Counted from the stretch's first letter, positions 33,509-42,633 are shown. The stretch: DNA of 64,000 nucleotides from Promethearchaeota archaeon (GCA_013375495.1 JABXKC010000002.1:124001-188000); one strand, 5' to 3'. Program-made: numbers and translations. Notes: generated from the letters alone by a model not told the origin.

Positions 33509-33913
33509 ATGGGTGAAGAAATTCTAAAATTTACAAAATTGACCTTTATAATCCATTTTATAATTGGTCTTGTTTTTACAATTCTATTCTGGATTCCTGA
33601 TATTACCAGTCCAATTCTTGGAATTGAGCGCACATTAGATACTCACGCTATGAGCTTAACCATAGGAGCTCTATTTGCCGCATTAGTGGTTAGCTCTCTT
33701 TGTGGAATTTTTGCAAAAGAATGGAAACAAGTTAGAATTGTAGTAATTGCGGAAATGGTATGGCTAGTTGCTGGCATGGTTACCACCATTGTAAGTTTCG
33801 CTGCTTTTGATTCAGTAATGGCAGTATTAATGATTATCATGTCGATAATTCTCTTAGCTCTTTTTTTACTAACATTTTTACAGCAGGAAGATAAATTAAA
33901 ACCGTTATTCTAA
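33509..33913 (+). CDS. Four-helix membrane protein of unknown function
   Basis: 134 residues with four predicted helices (for example FIIHFIIGLVFTILFW and MAVLMIIMSIILLALFLL) and short polar loops, ending QQEDKLKPLF. A truncated paralogue of its C-terminus sits at 28286-28354, so this family is duplicated in the region. Preceded by an AT-rich promoter (33430-33508). No enzymatic motif. Confidence 0.7.
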   Translation: MGEEILKFTKLTFIIHFIIGLVFTILFWIPDITSPILGIERTLDTHAMSLTIGALFAALVVSSLCGIFAKEWKQVRIVVIAEMVWLVAGMVTTIVSFAAFDSVMAVLMIIMSIILLALFLLTFLQQEDKLKPLF

Positions 33914-34100
33914 TAACTATATTTTTTTTTTTTACTTTTTTGTTCTGAGAAATTGGTATGTATTCGTGTCTCTACTTTATACAAATATGTAAACTATAAA
34001 TATAATCCTATCCTCTTCTTTAATCACGAAGGAAATCCAATTTCATCCTGAGATTCCTTCCAATTTTAAATTCGTAAAAAAATTAGAAGAGGTAAAAAAT

Positions 34101-34424
34101 TTGGTATACATTGTTATTGAATCCATAGTTCCACACGATAAAGCAGCAGAATCTGGAAAAAAATGGCTTGAGGTCACTAAAAAATTCCCTCCAGATAGAA
34201 GCATCAGTAAACGGATCTTTGTAGCTATAAGGCCTTCGAGTAGAGGAATGATCTCACTTGGAGTTTGGGAAGTAAAAGATGGAAAAGAAAAAGCAGCTCT
34301 TATCCGAATGAACGAGTCGATGTTAATGTTCACCGAAATTCCGGGGTATAAATATAGTATAAAGACATTTTTGTCTTCAGTAGAAGCGATGGGTATAATA
34401 GGACTAAAACCACCTGAAGATTAA
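34101..34424 (+). CDS. Small dimeric alpha/beta-barrel-like protein
   Basis: 107 residues. It opens with the hydrophobic strand VYIVIESIV and is followed by PHDKAAESGKKWLEV and a second strand region ISLGVWEVKDGKEKAALIRM, a ferredoxin-like/ABM-like pattern. The start is TTG 34101 after GAGGT at 34089-34093, so the ribosome site decides it. The short protein at 44603 is of similar type. No catalytic residue can be assigned. Confidence 0.6.
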   Translation: MVYIVIESIVPHDKAAESGKKWLEVTKKFPPDRSISKRIFVAIRPSSRGMISLGVWEVKDGKEKAALIRMNESMLMFTEIPGYKYSIKTFLSSVEAMGIIGLKPPED

Positions 34425-34489
34425 TTCGTAAAAAAATTACACTTAATTCTTTTTTTTTTAAAATTTTTAGCAAATATTGAATTATAAGT

Positions 34490-35053
34490 TTATTTTCCTA
34501 CTATAATCTGCTCCCACAGATTTTTCCTACTTTTTATTACAATAGCGAGCATAAGTGAACCCATTATGATATTGTTAAGAATTCTAGCAAATAAAAATCC
34601 CAAAGTTAAATCTCCTTCTGGAGCGAACGCAAGAACTAAGAACCCAACAATGTTATTTGGATCTACAAAGGGCCACAGAATAAAACTATAGGGATGCATT
34701 GGAAGGTCCAATAGGATGTGGAAAACATTTCCAAGCATACAGGAAAACACAAGAATAGGAGTTAGTTTACACGCTTCTTTTACTTTGTTCTTATCGACCC
34801 GAAAAATTAACGAAGCGAAAATAGGATATAAAAGAACAGTAGCTAAAATTGAGAGTAGAGTTCCTATAGTGAGAACACCAACCAAACTGTGCAATATGAA
34901 ATGGTTATCAATACCTATTTCAAAAAAAAGGAATAAAATTGGCACTTCAATATCAGGCATAAATGAACCAACGATTAAACCCGGTAGACTCAATCTCTTG
35001 TCAAGTTTTGAAAGCCCCCATGCGACAGGATAATGTAACGGTGTGATAGGTAT
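34490..35053 (-). CDS. DUF4184-like integral membrane protein, apparent ATA start
   Basis: 187 residues if read from ATA 35053, or 167 from TTG 34993. The upstream 20 codons give IPITPLHYPVAWGLSKLDKR, continuing RLSLPGLIVGSFMPDIEVP, which is the characteristic TPLHYPVAW start of DUF4184-like proteins with GSxxPD. In this family the first residue is normally Met. At the equivalent position stands ATA, preceded at good distance by AAAGGTG (35062-35068 region) and a TATA-like TAATATATAA further upstream. Several helices follow, with histidines (ILHS, FHILLDLPMHP). The role is unknown. Confidence 0.7.
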   Translation of the reverse strand: MPITPLHYPVAWGLSKLDKRLSLPGLIVGSFMPDIEVPILFLFFEIGIDNHFILHSLVGVLTIGTLLSILATVLLYPIFASLIFRVDKNKVKEACKLTPILVFSCMLGNVFHILLDLPMHPYSFILWPFVDPNNIVGFLVLAFAPEGDLTLGFLFARILNNIIMGSLMLAIVIKSRKNLWEQIIVGK

Positions 35054-35577
35054 TATTATACACCTTTAGTAGGTAGTGATCTAATTATATATTAAAAGCT
35101 TTTTAAATCTCATAGTGACTTTATAGAGAGTGTTAAAATTTATACTCATTTCTAATCTAGTTCTTCAAAAAGCTTTTTTAAGGGCAGAATTTTAGCGAAA
35201 AAATAGTAAGATTTTTCAGTAAAATTTTAACAATTAAATCGTAATTTAAGAAAAGCATTAAAAAAATACTAAAAATTTAATCGGTCAAATATATTGCCCG
35301 TGTTCTGAATTATGATCCTTCTTTTCTTATATTCGTCCATTTTTTTATCTCTTCTTTTTTTTGGTTTTTTTGATACTTCTACTAAAATTAATAAATAAAA
35401 TTTAAAAAAACTTGATTAATATTTAAAAACTAAGATTGCCGGATTAAATCCTTCAACTATTCGTATATCTTTCTTTTCATTTCCTCGCATTTTGCTATAC
35501 CTCTTTTCTTTTATTTTTTTGTTCCTGGTTATTTTTTTATTCCTGATGGTTTTTTTTAATTTTTAAAAACTTGTAAG
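35054..35577. other. Gene-poor AT-rich stretch
   Basis: 524 bases. Apart from the upstream promoter of the DUF4184-like gene (35061-35095) and the micro-frame at 35416-35490, no recognisable gene, RNA or structured element was found. There are several poly-T runs on the plus strand between 35340 and 35560. Confidence 0.6.
35416..35490 (-). CDS. 24-residue micro-frame with ribosome site
   Basis: ATG 35490 to TAA 35416. It encodes MRGNEKKDIRIVEGF continuing NPAILVFKY, with AGAGGT at a good distance upstream. Amino-acid composition is protein-like (mixed charges, ends aromatic). Too short to assign; could be a leader peptide for something no longer present. Confidence 0.3.
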   Translation of the reverse strand: MRGNEKKDIRIVEGFNPAILVFKY

Positions 35578-35593
35578 TTAAATATTCATGAGG
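35526..35593 (+). repeat. Dispersed repeat, copy 2 (partner at 30121)
   Basis: Carries the same two blocks as 30121-30186: CTGGTTATTTTTTTATT, then after about 32 bases TTAAATATTCATGAGGCCA. On the minus strand it includes the last codons (GLMNI-stop) and 3' flank of the gene at 35578. Confidence 0.5.
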
Positions 35594-35847
35594 CCAGTTC
35601 TATACCCCATCATTTTTGTGTCATTACGCGCTTTCACATCGTTGATGTATTTAACCTCCTCGGTAATTTTCGCGTTTAAATTAACTTTACTGAACATTTT
35701 CATGAGTTTCTTTTTAAACGAGCGTGATTCCTCTTCTTCCCGCGCAACCTCCGTGACCAGCACCTGAGGCTTCAACACCTCAGGTGCTTGGAGCTGGAAA
35801 TGGATCTTGCAATCGATGCTGGCACTTTTTTCCTCGCATTGGGCCAT
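35578..35847 (-). CDS. Small charged protein of unknown function, GC-richer than surroundings
   Basis: 89 residues from ATG 35847 (MAQCEEKSASIDCK...). The ribosome-site-like GGATGTGATG just upstream favours 35847 over the GTG/ATG at 35856-35859. Lys/Arg-rich middle (SFKKKLMKMFSKVNL) and the end GYRTGLMNI. Local GC content is visibly higher than the flanks, and a 10-base perfect hairpin lies in the coding sequence, which together hint at acquisition. A plus-strand frame from 35586 (59 codons) is the alternative reading but has weaker features. Confidence 0.5.
   Translation of the reverse strand: MAQCEEKSASIDCKIHFQLQAPEVLKPQVLVTEVAREEEESRSFKKKLMKMFSKVNLNAKITEEVKYINDVKARNDTKMMGYRTGLMNI
35760..35787. 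repeat. Perfect 10-base hairpin within gene
   Basis: GCACCTGAGG (35760-35769) and CCTCAGGTGC (35778-35787) form a perfect 10-base stem with an eight-base loop. GC-rich in an AT-rich background, and inside the coding region of the 35578 gene. Confidence 0.7.
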
Positions 35848-35935
35848 TTTTTTCATCACATCCTTTTTTCTATTTTTTTAGTTTTCTTTTTTTTTTCTAA
35901 TTTTAATAAGTTCAGATGTTCTTTTATAGTTTAAG

Positions 35936-35990
35936 TTTGCGAAGTTCGAACGAACTTCGAACTTTGATGCGAATCGCAAACCTTAAATAT
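35936..35990 (+). promoter_or_regulatory. Nested palindromes plus TATA box upstream of the winged-helix/TPR gene
   Basis: CGAAGTTCG-AA-CGAACTTCG (35940-35959) is a perfect 9+9 palindrome. An outer pair TTTGCGA (35936-35942) and TCGCAAA (35974-35980) encloses it. TTAAATAT at 35983-35990 is TATA-like and lies about 25 bases before ATG 36012, so the dyads abut the promoter. This is the layout of an operator. Since the gene encodes a protein with two winged-helix domains, autoregulation is possible (inference). Confidence 0.6.
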
Positions 35991-36011
35991 CTATGGAACC
36001 ATAATAAAAGT

Positions 36012-38972
36012 ATGAGTATAACAAAATACCCTCCGGAAGGGATAATTACACCTATGAAAATCAATAAAGATTTTGAATATATTATACTCTGGATGCTCTA
36101 TAACAACGATCACTGTACATGGTCTGAGTTTAAATCAAAACCTGTAAACATAAGTCCTGCTACGTTATCAAAATACCTAAATATTTTGAAGCGTAATGGA
36201 TATATTGAGCAGGAAAAGAAAGGAGAATATAGGATAACTTCTGAAGGTCGTAAGCAATATACTGAGCTACAGATTAAAGATTCCTTGGAGAGTTCATTGA
36301 ACTATCCCCCTGAAGTAATTACAAGAACAAGGGAATACGATCATTGGATCCTCTGGATGCTTTACAATAATGCTTATTGCAAGTGGTCAGATTTTCTTGA
36401 ACCCCCTCTTTCAATCAATCAATCATCGTTATCGAAGAATTTGAATATTTTGTTAGATAAAGACTTTGCTGAGAAAGAAAATCGTGAGTATAGAATTACC
36501 CGGGATGGAGAGACAGAATATTTCAAAATGCTAAAGAGCTACGATTTAGATCGCCAATCGATATTGGACGAAGAATGTAAAAGAGTTTGTGTTATCACAG
36601 ATAAGGTTAGCATGTTTTTTGATGAATATAAAATAGATGATGACGAGATTAGATATCGATTCTTGAATATGATTTTAAGGTTAGATTATACTAAGTTTGA
36701 GTCAACTTTATCAGATGAGTTAGATTTTGACAAAATTTTACTATTTCTGTCTATAAACCACCCTGATAATTATCCCGATTATATTACAGCTAAGAATTTT
36801 GCGTTAGATTACGATATAAAGCTAACAACATTGGAATTTTTTATTGACAAAATCGTGGAAGAGAAGAATTACGCTATTAAATTCTTTGAATTAAAAGTAG
36901 ACGACAAAATTACATATTACGTTCAGGCAGAAGAAAGATTAGAAAGAATTTTAAGCGTTATTATCGAGGACTACATCAGGAAATTCACATATTTGAGCAA
37001 ATTTCAAAAACAAGAGGGAGCCCAAAACAGTCCTCCAGATATTAACCAACTATTAGACGATGTTATTAAAGATATCTGTAGTGATCTATTCCACGAAGAT
37101 TTAAAACCATCGCTCAGGAAATTTCTAGTTGAGTATATTGAACATCTTGCATATAAATTTGAAACGGAGAAGAATTTAATCAATCACACTGATAAAATAA
37201 AGGGTATAGCGTTTCAAAATGTCTTCGAAGTAATTCAGAGTTTTGGAACATCGGAGACTGCGAGTACGGTAAACAAACCTGTAGACAACGAATCTTATTA
37301 TTTTTTGCACAATAGAATATTTGATACATTGGACATAATATATTTCTCGAAAATTGATTTTATCCGTATGGTTGAGTTTAAAAAAGCGTATTTTTCCAAG
37401 AATACTGAATTTTTAGGAATGATGGAGAAAAAGTTAGCGAAAGGGCATCTATCGAAAGTAAACGATCTGCTTAAGGATAATCTTAAGAATTTAAACGATG
37501 TTGAACTGATGATCCTTAAGGATTTGACTTTAACATATAACGGAGAATTAGAAGAATCGTTAGAATTAACTAATGAAATCATAGAGAAATATCCCAACGA
37601 ATATGTAGGATATCTTTTTCAATCTATAACATATTTCTTGATGGGAAGATTTAAGGATGCGTTGAGTGTTGTTGATTTAGGTTTGAACATGTCATTTAAT
37701 ATCTTGTTAATCTCCCAAAAAACGCAAGTTCTCATCAACTACGATCACGATAAAGCCCAAGAACTCATCGATAAAATATTCCAAGATTATCCAGATAATT
37801 TTGCGTTAAATCGTACTAAATTTCTAGTGGGTATGACGGATTGCTGTACAAAAATTTATGACGAACCTTTTAAATTGATCAATTCACTTATAGATTCGAA
37901 TCCTGACGATTCAGAACTCTCAATAATGAAAGCTATATTATACACGGTTAACCATAAGTATAAGGAAGCAAAAGACTGGATTAAACAGACCGTTGAGTTC
38001 AATTTGCTTAAAGGCAATCCGAGAGTTGACACTGCTGCGTATTTAATTTTATCATTTTCATATGTAGCAAGGGGAAAATTTGAAAAAGCTTTAGATATTG
38101 TCAATAAGGTTAAATTCCACTATCCAAATCATCCCCTTTCTCATATTATTACGGGATTAGTTCACGGATTCAACATAGTCTACAATTTTGATAAGAGTAA
38201 AATCAATAAAGAACTCTTTAAGAAAGAATTTCAGAAAGCAAAATCAATGGAGCAAAGTGAGAAGAAGTTGTCCAGGTATTATCAACTGGAAAGTTATATA
38301 TTAAACGAAACAGATGGTTTTGACGAAGCAATAAAAGCAATCGATAAAGCAATTGAATTAAGTCCGGAGCACTTCGATATTTATAGCACAAAAACTCACA
38401 TATACTTAACTTATAACGATAAGCAAGACGAAGTATTAGCGCTCTACGATGAATTATTTGAGAAATTTCCTCAAAATGATAAAGAAATTCGCCATATGAA
38501 GTCGTTCTCTTATTATGCGTTGGGTGAAATAGAAGAAGGAGTTAAACTTCTTAGAGAAGGCATCAAAGTTTACCCCGAAGCGATAGTTATGTTAAACAAC
38601 CTATCTGTATTTCTGGGTGGTTTAGGAAAATTCGACGAAGCTTTGGAGGTAATTGAAAGAGCAATTGAAATAGAACCGCGTGACGCGAATCTATTCGATA
38701 GTTATGGTGAAATTCTGATGTTTGCAGAGAAGTACGAAGCAGCTATAGAAAAATTTCATCAAGCATTAGAGATGAACCCAACTGGATGGTTTGCATTTCA
38801 TACTTTCTTAAAACTTTCGAAATGTTATAAAGCACTTGGAATGGAAGATAAAGCTATTACTTGCTACGAGAAAGCAAAAGTTTTAATACAAAAAGTTCTA
38901 CCAGGAAAAAGAAAGATGTATTTAGATCAATTAGATGAGAATATCGAAGAATTGAACAAAGTACATATTTAG
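36012..38972 (+). CDS. Winged-helix/TPR multidomain protein (putative transcriptional regulator)
   Basis: 986 residues from ATG 36012. Two tandem winged-helix DNA-binding domains occupy residues 1-180, marked by the repeated ISPATLSKYLNILKRNGYI and INQSSLSKNLNILLDKDF recognition helices, each followed by a beta wing (YRITSEGRKQY, YRITRDGETEY). A helical middle region follows (180-450). From about 460 to the end lies a long TPR solenoid with repeats such as EALEVIERAIEIEPRDANLFDSY. There is no enzymatic domain, so it probably senses a partner protein through TPRs and binds DNA. The frame is open upstream to 35916, but the TATA and the palindromes there point to a leaderless ATG at 36012. The gene ends in TAG. 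Confidence 0.85.
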   Translation: MSITKYPPEGIITPMKINKDFEYIILWMLYNNDHCTWSEFKSKPVNISPATLSKYLNILKRNGYIEQEKKGEYRITSEGRKQYTELQIKDSLESSLNYPPEVITRTREYDHWILWMLYNNAYCKWSDFLEPPLSINQSSLSKNLNILLDKDFAEKENREYRITRDGETEYFKMLKSYDLDRQSILDEECKRVCVITDKVSMFFDEYKIDDDEIRYRFLNMILRLDYTKFESTLSDELDFDKILLFLSINHPDNYPDYITAKNFALDYDIKLTTLEFFIDKIVEEKNYAIKFFELKVDDKITYYVQAEERLERILSVIIEDYIRKFTYLSKFQKQEGAQNSPPDINQLLDDVIKDICSDLFHEDLKPSLRKFLVEYIEHLAYKFETEKNLINHTDKIKGIAFQNVFEVIQSFGTSETASTVNKPVDNESYYFLHNRIFDTLDIIYFSKIDFIRMVEFKKAYFSKNTEFLGMMEKKLAKGHLSKVNDLLKDNLKNLNDVELMILKDLTLTYNGELEESLELTNEIIEKYPNEYVGYLFQSITYFLMGRFKDALSVVDLGLNMSFNILLISQKTQVLINYDHDKAQELIDKIFQDYPDNFALNRTKFLVGMTDCCTKIYDEPFKLINSLIDSNPDDSELSIMKAILYTVNHKYKEAKDWIKQTVEFNLLKGNPRVDTAAYLILSFSYVARGKFEKALDIVNKVKFHYPNHPLSHIITGLVHGFNIVYNFDKSKINKELFKKEFQKAKSMEQSEKKLSRYYQLESYILNETDGFDEAIKAIDKAIELSPEHFDIYSTKTHIYLTYNDKQDEVLALYDELFEKFPQNDKEIRHMKSFSYYALGEIEEGVKLLREGIKVYPEAIVMLNNLSVFLGGLGKFDEALEVIERAIEIEPRDANLFDSYGEILMFAEKYEAAIEKFHQALEMNPTGWFAFHTFLKLSKCYKALGMEDKAITCYEKAKVLIQKVLPGKRKMYLDQLDENIEELNKVHI

Positions 38973-38994
38973 TTCATAAAATTTTATCTATTTT

Positions 38995-40125
38995 TTATTT
39001 TATATGTTCTTTTACAAGTTTCACTAAGTCTGCTTTTCTATGAGAAGAGAGCACATTAATATTGTTTTCCTTACAATAGTCTTTTAGTTGTGTTACAGTC
39101 CATTTGTTATAGTCAACCCATTGTTCAGCACTTTTTTGAGGGGGGCCGTTCAGTATGAGGTTTATAATTTGCGCTTTCCTATAAGAAGATGGAACATGAA
39201 TGTTTTTCTCTTTACAATATAGTTTTAAATTGCTTACCGTCCAAGAAGTGTAATCAACTTTATCCTGGTTTTCGGCGACTTTTTCCACAATTTTGGGAGC
39301 TTCTAATCTTTGGAGTATTTCGATTCCTTCAATCGTTCCCGATTTGCCATTAGTATAAAGCCTTATCGTCCGATCAGTAAGTTCAATTGGACCCTCTGGT
39401 ACTGAATTCACTAGTTCCCATTCAACCTCCTCTACTTCTTCTCCGAAAACTTTCGCCTTTTTGATTGCTGCTCCGTATATTTGGAAGTTTCCTAAAATCA
39501 AATTTTGTCTTTTGAAATCAGTGGGGACTTCGTTATTCACGATTTTCTCTATCAGATACTCATTCTCAATCTTAGGTGGTGTAGGTTGTTCTATAGCTCT
39601 GGGTGAAATTTCCTCTTCCACTTTTCTTTTAATAACTGGAGATTTTATTGCTCCATTTAGGGTAGGTGGGGGACCAGTCCATTGATGAATTTCTTTATAG
39701 CTAATTTCAGCAACTTCTTTAATAGTAGTCGCATGTATATCCTTGTACTCTACTGAGTCTATTTCTAATATCTTTGGAACCTCAACTGCCTTCAATCCAA
39801 AAGCCCTCATAAATTCGAGAGGTTCATCCCCTTGATCAACGGATATAATCTTACATCGATGGAAATGTCCATTAACTACTAGGTCGTTTTGTAATTCTGC
39901 AGCGATACGAGACGCAATGAACTTTTTCCTAACGTGTGAATTCACACCTTTCCAGATGTATATCCTCCTTAAGTCTTCCTTCACTATCACTAATACTTGG
40001 TGTGGATTTAATATATTTTGACCGTTATTAGCACGAAATTCCTCTTCAGAAACCTCTAGTTTCACTTTTTCGCCGGTGCTTTCCAATCCATAGAGCATAA
40101 AGTTCTCGTAAGTTTCAGCCATCAT
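38995..40125 (-). CDS. Gelsolin-domain protein with two C-terminal SAP motifs
   Basis: 376 residues. Residues about 10-115 form a single gelsolin-like domain, with the signature VLVIVKEDLRRIYIWKGVNS and the following helix ASRIAAELQNDLVV and strand CKIISVDQGDEPLEFMRAFG. A less certain domain spans about 190-290. Two SAP-type helix-extended-loop-helix motifs end the protein: WTVSNLKLYCKEKNIHVPSS and WTVTQLKDYCKENNINVLSS, each followed by a Lys-Ala-x-x-(I/V) helix. Gelsolin domains bind actin in eukaryotes, and Asgard gelsolins are known to act on actin. SAP motifs bind nucleic acid. The combination suggests an actin-to-nucleic-acid link (inference). The gene converges with the 36012 gene, 22 bases apart. 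Confidence 0.85.
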   Translation of the reverse strand: MMAETYENFMLYGLESTGEKVKLEVSEEEFRANNGQNILNPHQVLVIVKEDLRRIYIWKGVNSHVRKKFIASRIAAELQNDLVVNGHFHRCKIISVDQGDEPLEFMRAFGLKAVEVPKILEIDSVEYKDIHATTIKEVAEISYKEIHQWTGPPPTLNGAIKSPVIKRKVEEEISPRAIEQPTPPKIENEYLIEKIVNNEVPTDFKRQNLILGNFQIYGAAIKKAKVFGEEVEEVEWELVNSVPEGPIELTDRTIRLYTNGKSGTIEGIEILQRLEAPKIVEKVAENQDKVDYTSWTVSNLKLYCKEKNIHVPSSYRKAQIINLILNGPPQKSAEQWVDYNKWTVTQLKDYCKENNINVLSSHRKADLVKLVKEHIK

Positions 40126-40414
40126 TAATTACGATTCATTTTTTTACCTTAAAAATAAGACAACTCTAATGAATTTTATATTTTCGGTCTCTTTTTAGGT
40201 TTGATTAATAAAAGATTAACTTTTTTTTCTAAATAAATCATCTAATATCTCCATATAAAATTATTGGAATAGATAATTTGTGACTGAAGTAGTAAAGCTC
40301 TTTTTGTTTTTTAGTATAGTTTAATAGCTATTACCAATTTTATTCGTTAAGTTTTGGGAATATTAACGTAATCTTATCTTATTCTTCATGAAAGTTAAAC
40401 TGTGATTTTGGTTT

Positions 40415-41644
40415 ATGTCTGAAAACAACAACAAAAAATTGTTCAAATATAGAATGCTAGCGCCATTATGGATTGCTATTTTTATAGATGTTCTAGGTTT
40501 CACTATTCTTTTTCCTATGGTAGGTTATTTTAGCGATGTCTTCAATACGTCCCAAACAGTAATAGGGCTTGTATTTTCTGTTAATGCTATGTTTGGTTTT
40601 GTTTTCGGTCCCATTTTATCAAAGCTCAGCGATAAATACGGAAGAAAACCACTTTTGCTCATTTCTCAGTTTGGTACATGTTTAGCTTTCATATTAACTG
40701 CGTTTTCAAACACTTTATGGATGTTAATCATTGCAAGAATGATTGACGGGATGTTTGGAGGAAACTTTCCGATAGCCAAGGCAATTATAAGCGATAAAGT
40801 TCCGCCAAAAGATAGAGGTATTCAAATGGCTAATGTTGGTATAGCACATGTTTTGGCTTCTCTAATTGGACCTGCAATTGGGGGGTTTCTCTTTACTTTA
40901 TTTGGCCTTTTAGGTCCGGGCTTGTTTGCAGCCGGTTTGACCGTAATAACAATTATTGTTACTCTGTCTATGCTGGAAGAAACATGGCCTAAGGAAAAAA
41001 GACTTCACAATCAACAAAGTAAGACTGAAATTATCGTGAAAGTTAGACAGAATAAAAACGCTCTTTTCATGTTACTTCTTTGGGGATTTCATACGATATC
41101 TTTTACCATCGTTATGTCTTCCATATCTTTTTTCAGTGTGAGTGTATTGCACCTCAATCCACTTGAGGTATCGTTCGTATTTATGATATCCGGAATATTT
41201 AGAACAGGTATAAGGTTCACTTTGTTTAAACCAACTATAAAGAAACTTGGAGAGAGTAATGCTATAAGGTTAGGTTTGGTAATGTTTTTTGTAAGCTTTT
41301 TTATAATAGGATTCTCAACAGATGCGGTAATGGTTAGTTTTATATTCTTGTTTATTAGTTTTGCTGCTTCCTTAACCCGTGGACCTATGAACAGTAAAAT
41401 TAGTCAAACAGCTTCGCCAAAAGAGCAGGGTAAAATAAATGGTTTCTCTTCTGCGTTAGATAGTATTGCTCAAATCATCGGACCTTTAGCCGGAGCATTT
41501 ATACTTGATACACTTCCACCTTATTGGTTAGGCATAATTGTAGCTTTAATAGCCCTACCAGCAATGGTTATGTCTTTTCAAAAGATTGAGAAGAAGAAAT
41601 ATGATCTCGCAGTTAATTTAATAAATCATTCGATGGAAAAATAA
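40415..41644 (+). CDS. Major facilitator superfamily transporter (TetA/MdtG-like)
   Basis: 409 residues with 12 predicted helices. The antiporter-type motif GFTILFPMVG in helix 1 and FGPILSKLSDKYGRKPLLL (motif A after helix 2) are clear, and IGPAIGGFLFTLFG (motif C, typical of efflux antiporters) occurs near 155. Likely a drug/proton-type exporter; substrate unknown. Its TATA-like leader includes AT-rich sequence at 40340-40410. The second copy of motif A (GRPMNS-like) is weak. Confidence 0.92.
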   Translation: MSENNNKKLFKYRMLAPLWIAIFIDVLGFTILFPMVGYFSDVFNTSQTVIGLVFSVNAMFGFVFGPILSKLSDKYGRKPLLLISQFGTCLAFILTAFSNTLWMLIIARMIDGMFGGNFPIAKAIISDKVPPKDRGIQMANVGIAHVLASLIGPAIGGFLFTLFGLLGPGLFAAGLTVITIIVTLSMLEETWPKEKRLHNQQSKTEIIVKVRQNKNALFMLLLWGFHTISFTIVMSSISFFSVSVLHLNPLEVSFVFMISGIFRTGIRFTLFKPTIKKLGESNAIRLGLVMFFVSFFIIGFSTDAVMVSFIFLFISFAASLTRGPMNSKISQTASPKEQGKINGFSSALDSIAQIIGPLAGAFILDTLPPYWLGIIVALIALPAMVMSFQKIEKKKYDLAVNLINHSMEK

Positions 41645-41661
41645 GAAAAAAAGATTTTGAT

Positions 41662-42498
41662 TTAATCTTTTAAAAAATCTATTACTTTTTGATTGACTTC
41701 TGGAGCCTTCTCGAGAGGGCTGCTATGGCCTGCTTTATCAATAAATACAAGAGTGCTATTGGGAATTTTTTCATGAATCTGTTCCATTGTTGATTTTGAC
41801 ATTAACCTATCGTGAGAAGCAGCAAGTATTAGTGTTGGACTTTTTATCATGCTTAATCTCTCAAAAGTATTGTGGGTTTTTAACGCTTCAGCTTGCATAT
41901 TGATGTCTTTTTCGGTTGGAGGGTCAATAGTACTCATTTCTATCATTTCTTCAGCAGACCATAAACCATACCACTTTTTAGAAGGATTTGCCTCCAATTC
42001 TTTCCTAAATTTTAAATAGAAACCAGTACGAGCTCCATCCCACCAGGCTTTTGCGGGATCAACTTTTTTCATTTCTAGTTCGCTTAATCGCATATTTTTA
42101 TAGACTTCTGGTCCACTTTCGTCGGGGAAGCCATAATTTGTATTAATTAATATGAGTTTATTTACCCTTTCTGGGTATTTAAGAATAAAATTTTGTACAA
42201 TCATTCCTCCAAGACTCACACCCGCGATATTTGCTTTTTCAATCCCTAAATGTTCCATAAGAGCATTTATATCGTCTGCAAATATCTCCATAGTGTATTT
42301 TGCTTCAGGTCTATCCGATTTTCCTGCTCCACGATTATCTAAGGTAATAACTTTAAAATGCTTAGATAAATCGGGTATTTGGGCTACCCACGATTCTTTT
42401 TTACCACCAAATCCATGAATTAAAAACAAAGGATATCCTTCTCCAAAAACTTCATAACAGAGTTTAACTCCATTAACATTAGCATATTGTTCTGTCAT
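41662..42498 (-). CDS. Alpha/beta hydrolase
   Basis: 278 residues from ATG 42498, with GTGAT upstream as ribosome site. Oxyanion strand LFLIHGFGGKKESW, nucleophile elbow GVSLGGMIV (Ser), acidic residue in TLILAASHDRLM, and catalytic His in FIDKAGHSSPLEKAPEV. Class: general esterase/haloalkane-dehalogenase-like hydrolases; substrate unknown. It overlaps nothing and is convergent with the MFS gene at 41644. Confidence 0.92.
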   Translation of the reverse strand: MTEQYANVNGVKLCYEVFGEGYPLFLIHGFGGKKESWVAQIPDLSKHFKVITLDNRGAGKSDRPEAKYTMEIFADDINALMEHLGIEKANIAGVSLGGMIVQNFILKYPERVNKLILINTNYGFPDESGPEVYKNMRLSELEMKKVDPAKAWWDGARTGFYLKFRKELEANPSKKWYGLWSAEEMIEMSTIDPPTEKDINMQAEALKTHNTFERLSMIKSPTLILAASHDRLMSKSTMEQIHEKIPNSTLVFIDKAGHSSPLEKAPEVNQKVIDFLKD

Positions 42499-42633
42499 TC
42501 TTATCACATAATTCGTGTTTAATAATTAAATTAACAAGGTTTCAGTATTATTTAAGATTTTTTCTAATAAAATTTTAAATTCATTTTACGTTTACCTTCA
42601 TACATGTAATACTAAAATTTTGAGTAATGCCTT

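Noticed and set aside
34043..34333. 96-residue minus-strand frame opposite 34101
   Set aside because: Antisense of the ribosome-site-supported gene; no own start signal.
35586..35765. Plus-strand 59-residue frame opposite the 35578 gene
   Set aside because: Runs against the ribosome-site-supported minus-strand gene; Ser-rich, likely antisense.
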